Part shown: positions 25,616-35,271 of the stretch, one piece after another
Layout of the letters: every line of letters begins with the position of its first letter
Position numbering within the stretch: the stretch's first letter is position 1
From: Romboutsia lituseburensis
GTDB lineage: Bacteria > Bacillota > Clostridia > Peptostreptococcales > Peptostreptococcaceae
NCBI RefSeq assembly: GCF_024723825.1
Contig: NZ_JANQBQ010000001.1
Coordinates: forward strand, 310,001-374,000
DNA: 64,000 nucleotides
Direction: 5' to 3'
The notes under the pieces: model-generated
The model's input: only the letters and a program-made list of their open reading frames with translations
Databases searched by the model: none
What the model was told of the DNA's origin: nothing
Position numbers and translations under genes: made by a program

Positions 25616-26092
25616 TTGGATAATCAAATACTAGATATAAATAAAGACATTAAAAGATGCGAAGATGTATTAATAGAAAATAGTTATCTAGAAATAGTTA
25701 TAGCACTAGAAGAGTTAATTGATAAGTATAAAGATAAAATTAATACAATTTCTACAGAGAATAATAAAGTCTGGTCATATACTAAAAATGACTTAATAGA
25801 TTTAAAAGAAAATATAATTAAGTATAAAGAAGAAGTTTTAGAAAATTATAATAAAGAAATATCTATAAATACATTTAATGATGCTAGAGACAATATACGA
25901 AATAATAGTAAAATATTAAAAGAAAAGAAATATGAGTTAATAAATATTATAGATGAGTTAGAAAAGATAAATAACAAAAATATTGATGATGAAGATAAAT
26001 GGAATGAATTAAAAAAATATCTTATATATACAACTGATGAAAAATCATATGTATCAAAATATATAATATCATTGATCAATTTCATATTATAA
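25616..26092 (+). CDS. Hypothetical coiled-coil protein, 158 residues
   Basis: Not recognised. It starts at a TTG after AAGAGGTAATAAA. Most of it is predicted alpha-helical and highly charged (EELIDKYKDKINTISTENNK, YELINIIDELEKINNKNID), with no membrane segment and no cysteine apart from one near the N-terminus (DIKRCEDVL). Possibly a structural or regulatory helical-bundle protein. Single unit closed by a terminator. Confidence 0.7.
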   Translation: MDNQILDINKDIKRCEDVLIENSYLEIVIALEELIDKYKDKINTISTENNKVWSYTKNDLIDLKENIIKYKEEVLENYNKEISINTFNDARDNIRNNSKILKEKKYELINIIDELEKINNKNIDDEDKWNELKKYLIYTTDEKSYVSKYIISLINFIL

Positions 26093-26120
26093 TATTTATT
26101 GCATTTTAATAAATACATAT

Positions 26121-26170
26121 AAAGCCTAGAAATAAATTATTAATTTTAAAATTTATTTCTAGGCTTTTTT
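26121..26170. terminator. Bidirectional terminator
   Basis: AAAGCCTAGAAATAAATT pairs with AATTTATTTCTAGGCTTT, with T and A runs outside, between convergent genes ending at 26092 and 26180. Confidence 0.92.
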
Positions 26171-26179
26171 ATTTAAATA

Positions 26180-26521
26180 TTACTTTTCTAATTCTAAGTA
26201 TCCACTTGGATGGAATGCATATATATGAGATGTATTTTCATCAACAAAGTATCCTATATCTGTTTCTACATCAGGTAAAAATACAAATCCTTTTAATCCT
26301 TTTTCTTGTAAGTATTTAAAATCGTTATGAGTTCCTTGGTATATGTAATCTACTTTATTATTAAAGTCTATTAAAAGTTTTTTAGCATCATTTTGAGTTA
26401 AGTTTATTGCTTGTTCTATTTTTTTAGTATTTTTTTCTTGTGCAAATACTACTTTTTCTAGAGGTGTTATAAAAGCTAATCCTCCGATTAGTATTGATAA
26501 TATTAAAGCTGTCTTTTTCAT
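26180..26521 (-). CDS. Small secreted hypothetical protein
   Basis: A 113-residue protein with a classic signal peptide (MKKTALILSILIGGLAF then an alanine cleavage site before QEKNTKK at about 27). The mature part is about 86 residues, soluble, without cysteines, with an aromatic C-terminal half (FVFLPDVETDIGYFVDENTS). I see no known domain. Own promoter, about 155 nt from the next gene. Confidence 0.7.
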   Translation of the reverse strand: MKKTALILSILIGGLAFITPLEKVVFAQEKNTKKIEQAINLTQNDAKKLLIDFNNKVDYIYQGTHNDFKYLQEKGLKGFVFLPDVETDIGYFVDENTSHIYAFHPSGYLELEK

Positions 26522-26676
26522 AGTAATAACCTCACTTTTCTTAGATAATATGTATATTTATAATTGCATTTTATTTATTATTTCTATACTTAAATATTAT
26601 CATAGAAAAGAACAATATAGTAGTTACGTACTTGTTACTTTAGGTTACGAAAATGTTACATATTAACTGTTTAATT

Positions 26677-27501
26677 TTAAGTATTTTGGTTATATAAATC
26701 TAGCCTTCTGTGACTAAGAAGAGGAAGTTCATTTCTTATTTTATCAACATAAGAAAAATCTAATTTGCATATAAAATACCCTTCTTTTTCATCCATTCTA
26801 TTTATAATTTCTCCCCACGGTGATACAGCTATAGAGTTACCATATGAAATATATGAAGCGGAGCAATCACGACTACTAGAACATCCTATAGTATATACTT
26901 GATTATCGATAGCTCTTGACTTAAATAAAATTTCCCAATGAGCAGGTCCTGTAGTTAGATTAAATGAGGCTGGAACTATTATAGCCTTAGCACCATTGTT
27001 AACCATCATACGAGAAAGTTCTGGGAATCTAAAATCATAGCAAATAGCAAGACCGAATGTAGCAAATTCAGTATTAAATGTAGTAACATTATTTCCTGCA
27101 TTTAGAGTGTCTGATTCTTTAAAGTATTGGCCACCTTCAATTTGTACATCAAACAAATGAACTTTTCTATGTTTTGCTATTTGTTTACCTTTTCTATCAA
27201 ATACATAAGAGGTATTATATATATTACCATTAAAATCTTTTTCAGGAATAGATCCTCCAACTATATATACTTTATGTTTTTTGGCAAGACCAGAAAGGTA
27301 ATTGTATGTATCACCATTTTCAGGTTCAGCATAAATTGGAAAATTAGATGTACTATAAGGACAATTAAACATTTCTGGAAGAATGACCATATCAATTTTT
27401 TGTTCACATGCTTTATTTATAAATTTAGTAGCAGTTTTTAAGTTAGTAAGTTTGTCTTCAGTAGTGTTCATTTGAATCACAGCTAAATACATAGGTCTCA
27501 T
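26677..27501 (-). CDS. Carbon-nitrogen hydrolase (nitrilase superfamily, omega-amidase-like)
   Basis: A 274-residue enzyme with the Glu-Lys-Cys triad of the nitrilase superfamily: Glu43 in LPEMFNCPY, Lys in HRKVHLFDV (about 117) and Cys in LAICYDFRFPE (about 153). The sequence pattern (LAVIQMNTTEDKLTNL at the start, SFNLTTGPAHWEILFKSRAIDNQ) is that of Nit2/omega-amidase-type members, which hydrolyse omega-amides of keto acids or similar. The exact substrate is not determined. Monocistronic; start follows AGGAGG on the minus strand. Confidence 0.88.
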   Translation of the reverse strand: MRPMYLAVIQMNTTEDKLTNLKTATKFINKACEQKIDMVILPEMFNCPYSTSNFPIYAEPENGDTYNYLSGLAKKHKVYIVGGSIPEKDFNGNIYNTSYVFDRKGKQIAKHRKVHLFDVQIEGGQYFKESDTLNAGNNVTTFNTEFATFGLAICYDFRFPELSRMMVNNGAKAIIVPASFNLTTGPAHWEILFKSRAIDNQVYTIGCSSSRDCSASYISYGNSIAVSPWGEIINRMDEKEGYFICKLDFSYVDKIRNELPLLSHRRLDLYNQNT

Positions 27502-27737
27502 AGTAGTTAACCTCCTAAAAATTTTCGAATATAAAAAATAATAAACAGAGAACTATCATAATAGTAGCTCAATAATATAATAACTGCATTATGTAAAAAT
27601 AAATTAATTAATGTAATTTTAATAATTTATTTTTAAATATGTATGTATAATGGTATTAATTAGAATAAGCAAATATAAATATTCACAACATAATTCTAAT
27701 CGATAAAAAATATAAAATTAAATGACGTTCGCAAGTT

Positions 27738-27808
27738 TTGACAAAAAAACGACAGATATGTTATGTTTTAAGCGTTCTTCATTATTTGGTGGTCAAAATT
27801 GATATAAT
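27738..27808 (+). promoter_or_regulatory. Promoter candidates of the exopolysaccharide operon
   Basis: TTGACA (27738-27743), 17 nt, then TTATGT (27761-27766) gives one candidate. TATAAT at 27803-27808, without a good -35 box, is another. The gap 27502-27824 holds no gene and I could not recognise a c-di-GMP riboswitch in it. Confidence 0.5.
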
Positions 27809-27824
27809 AGTTGAGGTGAAATGA

Positions 27825-28673
27825 ATGGATAAAAACTCGAGAAAAATTGATGCGTATGTGTTAGGACTAATGCTAGAGCTATTTATTATTGTAATAATCT
27901 TTATGCTACATATAAGTGAATCTAGAAATATTTTGGATTTTATAATGTTATGTATAACTTTTTTTACTGTTATTATAACTTATACTGGAGGGTTAATAGT
28001 AGGTCTTATATTAAGTTCAATAGCTACATTTATATATGGAAGTTATATATTTTATAACAATTTAATTAAAAATGTAGATATTCAAACTATATCCTATATA
28101 TGGATGATATCAATACCTATAGTAACTTTTACAGCAGGTAAATTGCAACGTCATATAGTTAAACTTCAAGAAATAAATATGAATTTAAGAGAAAGTTATA
28201 AAGATTTAGTGACAATAGATGAGCAAACTGGACTTGGAAATATAAAATTATTTTATATGCACTTAGATAGAGAGATTAGTAAGTCTAGACGACATAAAAC
28301 TCCATGCACATTAATGTTAATAAAGCTTCCATATTATAAAGAAATTAAAAAAATAGTTGGAGAAAATAGAGCTAATAAATTAATTAAAGAAATAAGTGAT
28401 GTTATTATAAAATCTACTAGAAGCGAAGATGAAAGATATACTATAGAAAATGATACATTAGCAATAATAATGCCAACTACAGATATAAGTGGAGCTCAAG
28501 TTGTAAAAGATAGAATCAAATCAGGAATAGACAATTTAAATTTAAAGTTAAATGAAGAAAAAAAATATGTGAATATAGATACAAAAATAGCTATACTTCA
28601 GTATAAAGAAGAAATAAACACATCTATGGAATTTAAATATCTTACAGAAGAGGAACTACAATATGATGTATAA
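27825..28673 (+). CDS. Membrane protein with degenerate GGDEF domain, I-site kept
   Basis: A 282-residue protein with four membrane segments in residues 13-110, a short helix, then a GGDEF-fold domain (about 128-275: TIDEQTGLGNIKLFYMHLDREI). The active-site loop reads ENDTL where active cyclases have GG(D/E)EF, so synthesis of c-di-GMP is unlikely. Exactly five residues before it stands R-S-E-D, the RxxD inhibitory site that binds c-di-GMP. The layout recalls PelD, a c-di-GMP receptor, but without a GAF domain. First gene of the exopolysaccharide operon; it overlaps the next gene by 11 nt. Confidence 0.8.
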   Translation: MDKNSRKIDAYVLGLMLELFIIVIIFMLHISESRNILDFIMLCITFFTVIITYTGGLIVGLILSSIATFIYGSYIFYNNLIKNVDIQTISYIWMISIPIVTFTAGKLQRHIVKLQEINMNLRESYKDLVTIDEQTGLGNIKLFYMHLDREISKSRRHKTPCTLMLIKLPYYKEIKKIVGENRANKLIKEISDVIIKSTRSEDERYTIENDTLAIIMPTTDISGAQVVKDRIKSGIDNLNLKLNEEKKYVNIDTKIAILQYKEEINTSMEFKYLTEEELQYDV

Positions 28674-30270
28674 GAAATTTTATGTAAGTATATTTATAAT
28701 AGCAGTATTTCTTTTTAATGTACCTTATTTTACATATGCAAACACAAATAAAAAATCCTTAATAGTATATGAAAATGAAAAAACTTTTTCAAGTAATGAA
28801 AATAAAGTAAATCATTTGAAAGAACTTTTATATGTATTTAATGAAGGCGTTGAAAAAATAAACTTAGAAGATTATAAAAAAGAATATATAAATAATTTTG
28901 ATTCTGTTTTTGTTATAAATATAAAAAATGACATATCAAATGAAGATTTTTTATATGATATATCTATTTATGATAAAAATATATATTGGATAGGAAATAA
29001 AATAGAAAACATACTAGAACAAAATAAAAAGTACTCTATATCCTATAAAGGAAAAATTGAAAACATAAATGCTATATTTTACAAAAATAAAAAAATGATA
29101 TTACAATCTAAAAATGAATTTAACATATTGAGTACATCTAAAGGTACTGAAATACTTTCAACTATGGGGGATGGTTACAATGAATATCCTTATATAATAA
29201 GAGAAAAAAACTTGTATTATATATCACAATATAATTTAGGCGAAAATTTTGTATTTGAAGATTCTTTGAATGATTTTTTTGAAGTTAAAAATAATAAAAA
29301 TAATGAGATCTTTATAAAAATAAATAATGTTAATCCAAATACAGATATAAAAGCGCTAAGTGAAATAAGTAACTATTTGTATTCACAGTCAGTTCCATTT
29401 TTAATTTCACTGACTCCAACTTATACAAATAGCAAAAATAAAAATACAGAGGGTTTAAATTTAGAATTTATAGAAGTATTACAGAAAATACAAGAACAAG
29501 GTGGAGTAGTAGTCTTAAATGGATATTCAAAATATAAAGAGGACAAACAAAATAATGAATATGAATTTTGGGATATAAAAAGTGATAGTCCAATAACTAA
29601 TGATATTAAATCCTATATAAAAGATAGAGTTTTACGTGGATTAAGAATATGTATAGAAAATAATATATATCCGCTAGCATTTGAAGCGCCTAGTGGTGCA
29701 ATGGATAACAAAGGATATATAGAAATAAAAAAATATTTTTCTACATTTATAGGATACTTCCAAAATAATAATGATAATTATTTTATAAGCTCTTTTCCTT
29801 ACAAGATAAATAAAAGTGATTTGTTCAACACTTTTTTACCTGAAAATTTAGGTATTTTAAATAGTGAAGATGAATTTTCTACAGAAAGGGTAAAAGAAAA
29901 TTTAGATAAATTATCTGTAGTTAGAGGATACAGCGCAGGTTTATCAATTTCACCTAATGTAAAAATTAATAATTTAGATGAAATAATACAATATATAAAA
30001 GATAATAATATAGAATTTATAGATTTAAGATTTAAGAGTAATTATGTGAAAATAGAAGATATAAGTATAAAGTCTAAAAATGGAAATATATATTTAAATT
30101 ATGATAAGTCAAAGTCTATTTCTAAAGAAAGTAAGAAATCAAACTTTGAAATTACAATAAAAAACATAAATGATATGATAATAGGATTTGTGTCTTTTGT
30201 GTTAGTAATATTTTTCATAATTTTTATAGTGTTTAGAAAAATCAACACTAATAAATTTACAAGGAGATAA
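28663..30270 (+). CDS. DUF2334-like (polysaccharide deacetylase fold) membrane-anchored protein
   Basis: A 535-residue protein with a signal peptide (residues 1-25, IIAVFLFNVPYFTYA), a large extracellular part and a C-terminal membrane anchor (about 500-525). The region 215-440 fits DUF2334: INNVNPNTDIKALSEISNYL, VPFLISLTPTY, GGVVVLNGYSKYK, PLAFEAPSGAM. DUF2334 is related to polysaccharide deacetylases, but I do not see an intact NodB metal motif (the usual His-His pair is absent; NGYSKY stands where HGY..Q is common). It may modify or escort the polymer. ATG at 28663 or 28666. Confidence 0.72.
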   Translation: MMYKKFYVSIFIIAVFLFNVPYFTYANTNKKSLIVYENEKTFSSNENKVNHLKELLYVFNEGVEKINLEDYKKEYINNFDSVFVINIKNDISNEDFLYDISIYDKNIYWIGNKIENILEQNKKYSISYKGKIENINAIFYKNKKMILQSKNEFNILSTSKGTEILSTMGDGYNEYPYIIREKNLYYISQYNLGENFVFEDSLNDFFEVKNNKNNEIFIKINNVNPNTDIKALSEISNYLYSQSVPFLISLTPTYTNSKNKNTEGLNLEFIEVLQKIQEQGGVVVLNGYSKYKEDKQNNEYEFWDIKSDSPITNDIKSYIKDRVLRGLRICIENNIYPLAFEAPSGAMDNKGYIEIKKYFSTFIGYFQNNNDNYFISSFPYKINKSDLFNTFLPENLGILNSEDEFSTERVKENLDKLSVVRGYSAGLSISPNVKINNLDEIIQYIKDNNIEFIDLRFKSNYVKIEDISIKSKNGNIYLNYDKSKSISKESKKSNFEITIKNINDMIIGFVSFVLVIFFIIFIVFRKINTNKFTRR

Positions 30271-30272
30271 AA

Positions 30273-31529
30273 ATGGAAAATTTAAAAATAGTGGATTATT
30301 TTTTCCTATTTTCTTTAGTTTCAATATGGGCTATATTGCTTATAAATATAATCTTAGCTATAGGCGGATATGTATATTATTTAAAAAATTTAAATTTTAA
30401 AGATGAAAAGTTAGAATATTACCCATTTGTGTCTATATTAGTACCAGCACATAATGAAGGAAAAGTTATAGGAAAAACTGTAGAGTCTCTTCTATTACTT
30501 GACTATCCTATCGATAAAATGGAGCTTATAGTTATAAATGATAATTCCTCGGATGATTCAAAAGACATCTTACAAAGTATTAAAATTAGATATCCCAAAT
30601 ATAATTTTACAATAATAAATACAGATAATATAACTGGAGGAAAAGGAAAATCTAATGCTTTAAATATTGGATACCAATCAGCTAAAGGAGAATTTATTGC
30701 AATATATGATGCAGATAATACTCCTCAAAAAACAGCTTTAAGATATCTTATACAAACAATAGTAAGAGATGATAGCTTAGGAGCAGTAATAGGAAAGTTT
30801 AGAACTAGAAATAAGTATAAAAATATATTAACTAAATTTATAAATATAGAAACTCTTAGTTTTCAATGGATTGCTCAGGCTGGAAGAAGACAGATTTTAG
30901 GCCTTTGCACAATACCCGGAACTAATTTTGTACTTAGAAGAACGACAATTGAAAAATTAGGGGGATGGGATACAAAAGCCATTGCAGAAGATACCGAGAT
31001 AAGTTTTAGAATTTATAAAATAGGACAGAGAATAACATATATTCCGCAATCAGTTACTTGGGAGCAAGAACCTGAAACAATAAATGTTTGGATAAAACAA
31101 AGAACAAGATGGGTTAAGGGAAATATATATGTACTAGTAAAATATATAACAAATATATTTAAGGGAAAACAAAATAGAGTTTTATTTGATATTTTATATT
31201 TTTTCTCAGTATATTTTTTATTTTTAACATCAGTAGTAATATCAGATATAATATTTGTTTTAAGCTTATTTAATATAGTTGAAATAAACATACCATTTAA
31301 CTTTTTAGTTATTTGGATATTATCTTATATTTTATTCATACTACAAGTAAGCATTACATTAAGTATGGAAAAAGGAGAAGGTGATTTACAGAATATATTA
31401 CTTGTTGCACTTATGTATTTTACGTATTCTCAAATGTGGTTAATTGTGGCACTAAAAGGAATGTTTGGGTATTTTTCAGATGCAATACATAAAAGAGAAG
31501 CAAAATGGTATAAAACAGAACGATTTTAG
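30273..31529 (+). CDS. BcsA-like processive family 2 glycosyltransferase, no PilZ
   Basis: A 418-residue membrane glycosyltransferase: one N-terminal segment (about 10-35), the GT2 domain (50-280), then about three to four membrane segments. Motifs of processive synthases are present: VPAHNEGKVIGKTVESLL, the DADN metal site, AEDTEIS, and QRTRW (QxxRW). The enzyme polymerises a hexose and threads it through its own pore. Unlike classical BcsA it stops at KRE-AKWYKTERF with no PilZ domain, so control by c-di-GMP must come from elsewhere. 2 nt after the previous stop. Confidence 0.88.
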   Translation: MENLKIVDYFFLFSLVSIWAILLINIILAIGGYVYYLKNLNFKDEKLEYYPFVSILVPAHNEGKVIGKTVESLLLLDYPIDKMELIVINDNSSDDSKDILQSIKIRYPKYNFTIINTDNITGGKGKSNALNIGYQSAKGEFIAIYDADNTPQKTALRYLIQTIVRDDSLGAVIGKFRTRNKYKNILTKFINIETLSFQWIAQAGRRQILGLCTIPGTNFVLRRTTIEKLGGWDTKAIAEDTEISFRIYKIGQRITYIPQSVTWEQEPETINVWIKQRTRWVKGNIYVLVKYITNIFKGKQNRVLFDILYFFSVYFLFLTSVVISDIIFVLSLFNIVEINIPFNFLVIWILSYILFILQVSITLSMEKGEGDLQNILLVALMYFTYSQMWLIVALKGMFGYFSDAIHKREAKWYKTERF

Positions 31530-31541
31530 GGAGAAGATAAT

Positions 31542-33602
31542 ATGAGATTAATAACTATAATACTATCAATACTAATAACGATTACGAGTAGTATGACTTC
31601 TTTTGCAGATGAAAAAAACGTTAAAAATTATAGTTTTGAAAATGATATAAAAATGAGTGGAGTTATAAGTACGACAGGAAAGTTTTTTAACATATCAAAG
31701 AACTGGAATGTTGAAAATGCAAAACTAAATTTAGTATTTACTAAAAGTGAATTGTTAGATATAGATTATTCAACAATAACAGTACTTATAAATGATACAC
31801 CTATTCATTCTCAAAGACTAGATGGTAAAAAGGAATATAAAAAAGAAACAGCTATTGAAATTCCTAAAGATTTAATTAAAGAAGGATTTAATGAAATAAA
31901 AATTAAAGCTTATAAAACAATATCTGATATGGTATGTAGAGATGATTCAAACACAGCTAATTGGTTAGTTATACATAAAGAGTCAAATATCAGTGTTGAT
32001 TATAATTACAAAGAGGCTTCAAATCAAATAAGTGAATATAATAACTTATATATGAATTTAGATAATGGATCAAGGTTAAATACTACAATATTAATACCAG
32101 ATAGTTACTCATCATCAGAACTTACATCAGGTATGATTTTAAGTTCTGATATTGGTAAAAACTTAAAAAATGAATCATTTAAATTTGATTTTAATTTATA
32201 CTCAGATTTTAAAAATAAAAATGACAATATAATTTATATAGGAAAAGAAAATAATACTTCAAAAGAAATATTAAATCTATTAACAGAAGATGAAAAAAAT
32301 AAGTTAAATGAAAATTGTATTATAAAACAGGCCAATTCAATATTTAATAAAGAGAAGAAAATGATAATTATAATATCTAATAAAGATGGATTACTAGAAA
32401 ATGCAAGTAGGTTGATTAGCAGTGATGAATTAATTAAAAATTTAAATACTGAAAGTATGATAATTAATGAGAATACAGATGTAGATGATTTAAATAAAAA
32501 ACTAAGTTCTAATAGAGTTTATTTAAAAGATTTAGGGTATGACAATATAATTGAAAAAGGACCTTTTTCTCAAGAAACAATAATAGATATAAAGATACCA
32601 AAAAACAAGATAGTAACAGATGGTTCAAAAGTTAAATTTAATATCAGATATGCACAAAATTTAGACTTTGAAAGAAGCTTAGCAACTGTTTATATAAATG
32701 AAATTCCAATAGGAAGTAAGAAATTATCTAAAGAAAAAAGTAACAATGACACTATCGAGTTAAAGCTTCCAAAGGAAATTTTCAACTATAATTATTATCA
32801 AATTAAGGTTGTGTTCAACTTAGAACTATTAGATTTAGCATGTGTAACAAGAGAAACAGATAATCCTTGGGCATATATATCAAATGATTCTTTTATAGAT
32901 TTTTTATATGCAGATAATAAAAATTTAAACTTTAAAAATTATCCAAATCCTTTTGTAAATAATGATAAGTTTGATGACTTAAAAGTTATAATACCAGATA
33001 GCTCAAGTTCAGAGGATTTAACAAATATATCAAATATAATAAGCTATATAGGTAGAGATGTTAATATTAATAGTGGAGACTTCACAGTTTTAAAGAGTAG
33101 TGAAATAAAAAATGAAGATAAAAAAAGCAATTTAATTATAATTGGAACACCTAAAAATAATCAACTAATAAAAGACATAAATAAAAATTTAAATCTTAAA
33201 TTTAAAAGTGATTACAGTGGATTTGAATCAGATGATAATATAAAATTTGTAGGTAAATATGCATCAGAGATTGCATCAATACAATTAATAGAATCGCCAT
33301 ATGAAAGGGCTAAGGCTACTATGGTTGTATCTTCAACAAATCCCAAAGATTTAAGCCTAGTTAGAGTTTACTTAAGTGACCTAAGACTTACAAAAGAACT
33401 TAAAGGGGATACAGTTATTATAGATAGAAATGGATATATAAAAGATTTAAGCTATAAAGAAAGTAGTCCAAACACTAAAGAAAGTATAAATACACATAAA
33501 ACTTTAAGTAGCGAAGCAAAAATATTTATATTAGTAGCAATATTTTTATTTATAACATTAATAACATCTATAGCATTTTTAGTATTAAAATACAGAAAAT
33601 AA
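31542..33602 (+). CDS. BcsB-like polysaccharide synthase subunit
   Basis: A 686-residue protein with a signal peptide (cleavage near residue 22, TSFA-DEK), a large extracellular part made of two repeated units of carbohydrate-binding-like and flavodoxin-like folds, and a C-terminal membrane helix (about 660-682). BcsB-type blocks occur twice: INDTPIHSQRLDG and INEIPIGSKKLS, and CRDDSNTANWLVIHKES and CVTRETDNPWAYISNDS. BcsB is the obligatory partner of BcsA that guides the chain out of the membrane. The synthase gene lies just upstream. Confidence 0.88.
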   Translation: MRLITIILSILITITSSMTSFADEKNVKNYSFENDIKMSGVISTTGKFFNISKNWNVENAKLNLVFTKSELLDIDYSTITVLINDTPIHSQRLDGKKEYKKETAIEIPKDLIKEGFNEIKIKAYKTISDMVCRDDSNTANWLVIHKESNISVDYNYKEASNQISEYNNLYMNLDNGSRLNTTILIPDSYSSSELTSGMILSSDIGKNLKNESFKFDFNLYSDFKNKNDNIIYIGKENNTSKEILNLLTEDEKNKLNENCIIKQANSIFNKEKKMIIIISNKDGLLENASRLISSDELIKNLNTESMIINENTDVDDLNKKLSSNRVYLKDLGYDNIIEKGPFSQETIIDIKIPKNKIVTDGSKVKFNIRYAQNLDFERSLATVYINEIPIGSKKLSKEKSNNDTIELKLPKEIFNYNYYQIKVVFNLELLDLACVTRETDNPWAYISNDSFIDFLYADNKNLNFKNYPNPFVNNDKFDDLKVIIPDSSSSEDLTNISNIISYIGRDVNINSGDFTVLKSSEIKNEDKKSNLIIIGTPKNNQLIKDINKNLNLKFKSDYSGFESDDNIKFVGKYASEIASIQLIESPYERAKATMVVSSTNPKDLSLVRVYLSDLRLTKELKGDTVIIDRNGYIKDLSYKESSPNTKESINTHKTLSSEAKIFILVAIFLFITLITSIAFLVLKYRK

Positions 33603-33621
33603 ATTGAAGAAAGGAGTACTA

Positions 33622-34662
33622 ATGAATAAAAAAATAATAATTATAATAATAGTACTGCTTTTAGGGATATTTACTATAAGTAAGTTAAATTTAAATGAAA
33701 AACATTCTCAGGAGAAGATAAAATCTGTTAATTTATCGACAGACTATGAAATTAAACAAGTTTTAATTGATATAAAAAAATTAAATGTAAATACAGTTAA
33801 TGTTCCAGTGGTGATAAATATACCAAGTTTAACCTCGAATGATATTATAATAGATGAATATAGTAAAGAGAAAGCTATAAAATTAATAAAAAAGCTTGAA
33901 GATAAAAAAATAAAAATAGTATTAGAGCCTTATCCTTGGATAAACAATGGAAGTGATTATGAAACAGAATATAATCCTTTAGATAAAGATAAATTTTTTT
34001 TAGATTGGAAAAATATTTTAAATTGTTTAATAGAAGATGTAGCCAATCCCTATAAAATAGATATTATGGTAGTATCTTCAAATATGAGTAAACTAGAAGT
34101 TTATGAAGACGAGTGGTGTGAAATAATAGATTTTGTTAAATCAAAATTTAATGGATTAGTTACCTATAAAACAGCATGGTGGTATACTGCTAAATGGGAT
34201 AAAGAAAGTATAAATAGATACAATAATAAACTAAATAATAAACTATTTTCCAAGGTGGATTTTATATCTATTGGAGCATACTTTGAATTAAGCGAGAAAA
34301 GTGAAAATACTGTTGATGAATTGGTAAATTGTTTAAAATCGACTAGAATTTATAATCGACAACAAAATATAGTAAAAGAAATTCATAATTTTTATGAAAA
34401 ATATCAAAAACCTATATTTTTAGGCGAGTTAGGATTTCCAAGACGAAGCTATGCAGCAACTCATCCTTGGGACAGTTTAGTGTCAGATATAGTAAACAAT
34501 AAAGAGCAAACAAGGTGCTTTGAAGCTTATAAAATAGTATTTGAAGATGAAGATTTTATAAATGGATTTTCGGTGTTTGCTGTTGGACAAAAAGGTAAAG
34601 ATAAAAACTTTTATCCATCAAAGGAAAGCATAAAAGTTATTTCAAAATGGTATGAAAAATAG
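33622..34662 (+). CDS. Membrane-anchored glycoside hydrolase of the exopolysaccharide operon
   Basis: A 346-residue protein: N-terminal membrane anchor or signal (about 1-22), then a TIM-barrel. Blocks include KIVLEPYPWINNGSDYET, VDFISIGAYFEL and a likely catalytic glutamate in PIFLGELGFPRRSYAATHPW. It resembles GH113-like or endoglucanase-type enzymes attached to synthase operons, where the hydrolase trims or releases the polymer. The family number is uncertain. Start is the ATG after AAAGGAGTACTA; the TTG at 33604 overlaps the ribosome site. A terminator follows. Confidence 0.78.
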   Translation: MNKKIIIIIIVLLLGIFTISKLNLNEKHSQEKIKSVNLSTDYEIKQVLIDIKKLNVNTVNVPVVINIPSLTSNDIIIDEYSKEKAIKLIKKLEDKKIKIVLEPYPWINNGSDYETEYNPLDKDKFFLDWKNILNCLIEDVANPYKIDIMVVSSNMSKLEVYEDEWCEIIDFVKSKFNGLVTYKTAWWYTAKWDKESINRYNNKLNNKLFSKVDFISIGAYFELSEKSENTVDELVNCLKSTRIYNRQQNIVKEIHNFYEKYQKPIFLGELGFPRRSYAATHPWDSLVSDIVNNKEQTRCFEAYKIVFEDEDFINGFSVFAVGQKGKDKNFYPSKESIKVISKWYEK

Positions 34663-34668
34663 TATTAG

Positions 34669-34706
34669 ATCTCCTATAGCATTATCTAATGTTATAGGAG
34701 ATTTTA
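34669..34706 (+). terminator. Terminator of the exopolysaccharide operon
   Basis: ATCTCCTATAGCATT pairs with AATGTTATAGGAGAT (one G-T pair) around ATCT, followed by TTTT. Confidence 0.88.
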
Positions 34707-34887
34707 ATTATAAAATATAAATATGGTTTTATCTAGTTAAATAAAAATATTGAAAAAATATATATATTATATAAAATTAAATCTGTTAAAATAGTAATAT
34801 CTAAATAAAGATTAAATAAATTTAGTGTATAAATAAACAGTATAAGGAAAAAAATAGTATTAATGAAAAATTACGGAGGGGTCTACC

Positions 34888-35250
34888 ATGAATTCAAAAA
34901 AATTAATACTAATAAGTTCTATATTGTTTGGAATTTTATTTATTATATGTGTAAATGCTAATATATCTTATAATAATAAAGAAAAAAATAATGATAATGT
35001 TGAAGCTTTGATGATTAATAATGATGATAAAACTATAACTGAGAAGCAAGCAATAAAAAATGTGAAAGAATATTTAAATAAAACGGGTGGATATATTCCG
35101 CCTATAATAGATGTAGATAGCATTGATGGTAATTATTATTTAGTACACGCATATGAAATTATAGAAAATGAAGGTGAAAGTCATACGGCTACTACAGGAT
35201 GGTTTCATGTTAATATAAATAATGGAGATGTTACCGACATAATAAATTAG
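34888..35250 (+). CDS. Small secreted or membrane-anchored PepSY-like protein
   Basis: A 120-residue protein with an N-terminal hydrophobic segment (ILISSILFGILFIICVNA). The rest (about 52-118: ITEKQAIKNVKEYLNKTG ... YYLVHAYEII ... GWFHVNINNGDVTDII) has the helix-plus-sheet pattern and the closing V-D-x-xTG-V-like strand of PepSY-type domains. Such domains often inhibit or sense peptidases. Good GGAGGGG ribosome site, 22 nt from the methyltransferase gene, so likely cotranscribed with it. Confidence 0.6.
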   Translation: MNSKKLILISSILFGILFIICVNANISYNNKEKNNDNVEALMINNDDKTITEKQAIKNVKEYLNKTGGYIPPIIDVDSIDGNYYLVHAYEIIENEGESHTATTGWFHVNINNGDVTDIIN

Positions 35251-35271
35251 CAATAAAAGGAAGGAATAAAC

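Noticed and set aside
27502-27824. c-di-GMP riboswitch before the exopolysaccharide operon
   Set aside because: I looked for a class I or II c-di-GMP aptamer because of the degenerate GGDEF gene, but no recognisable core is present.
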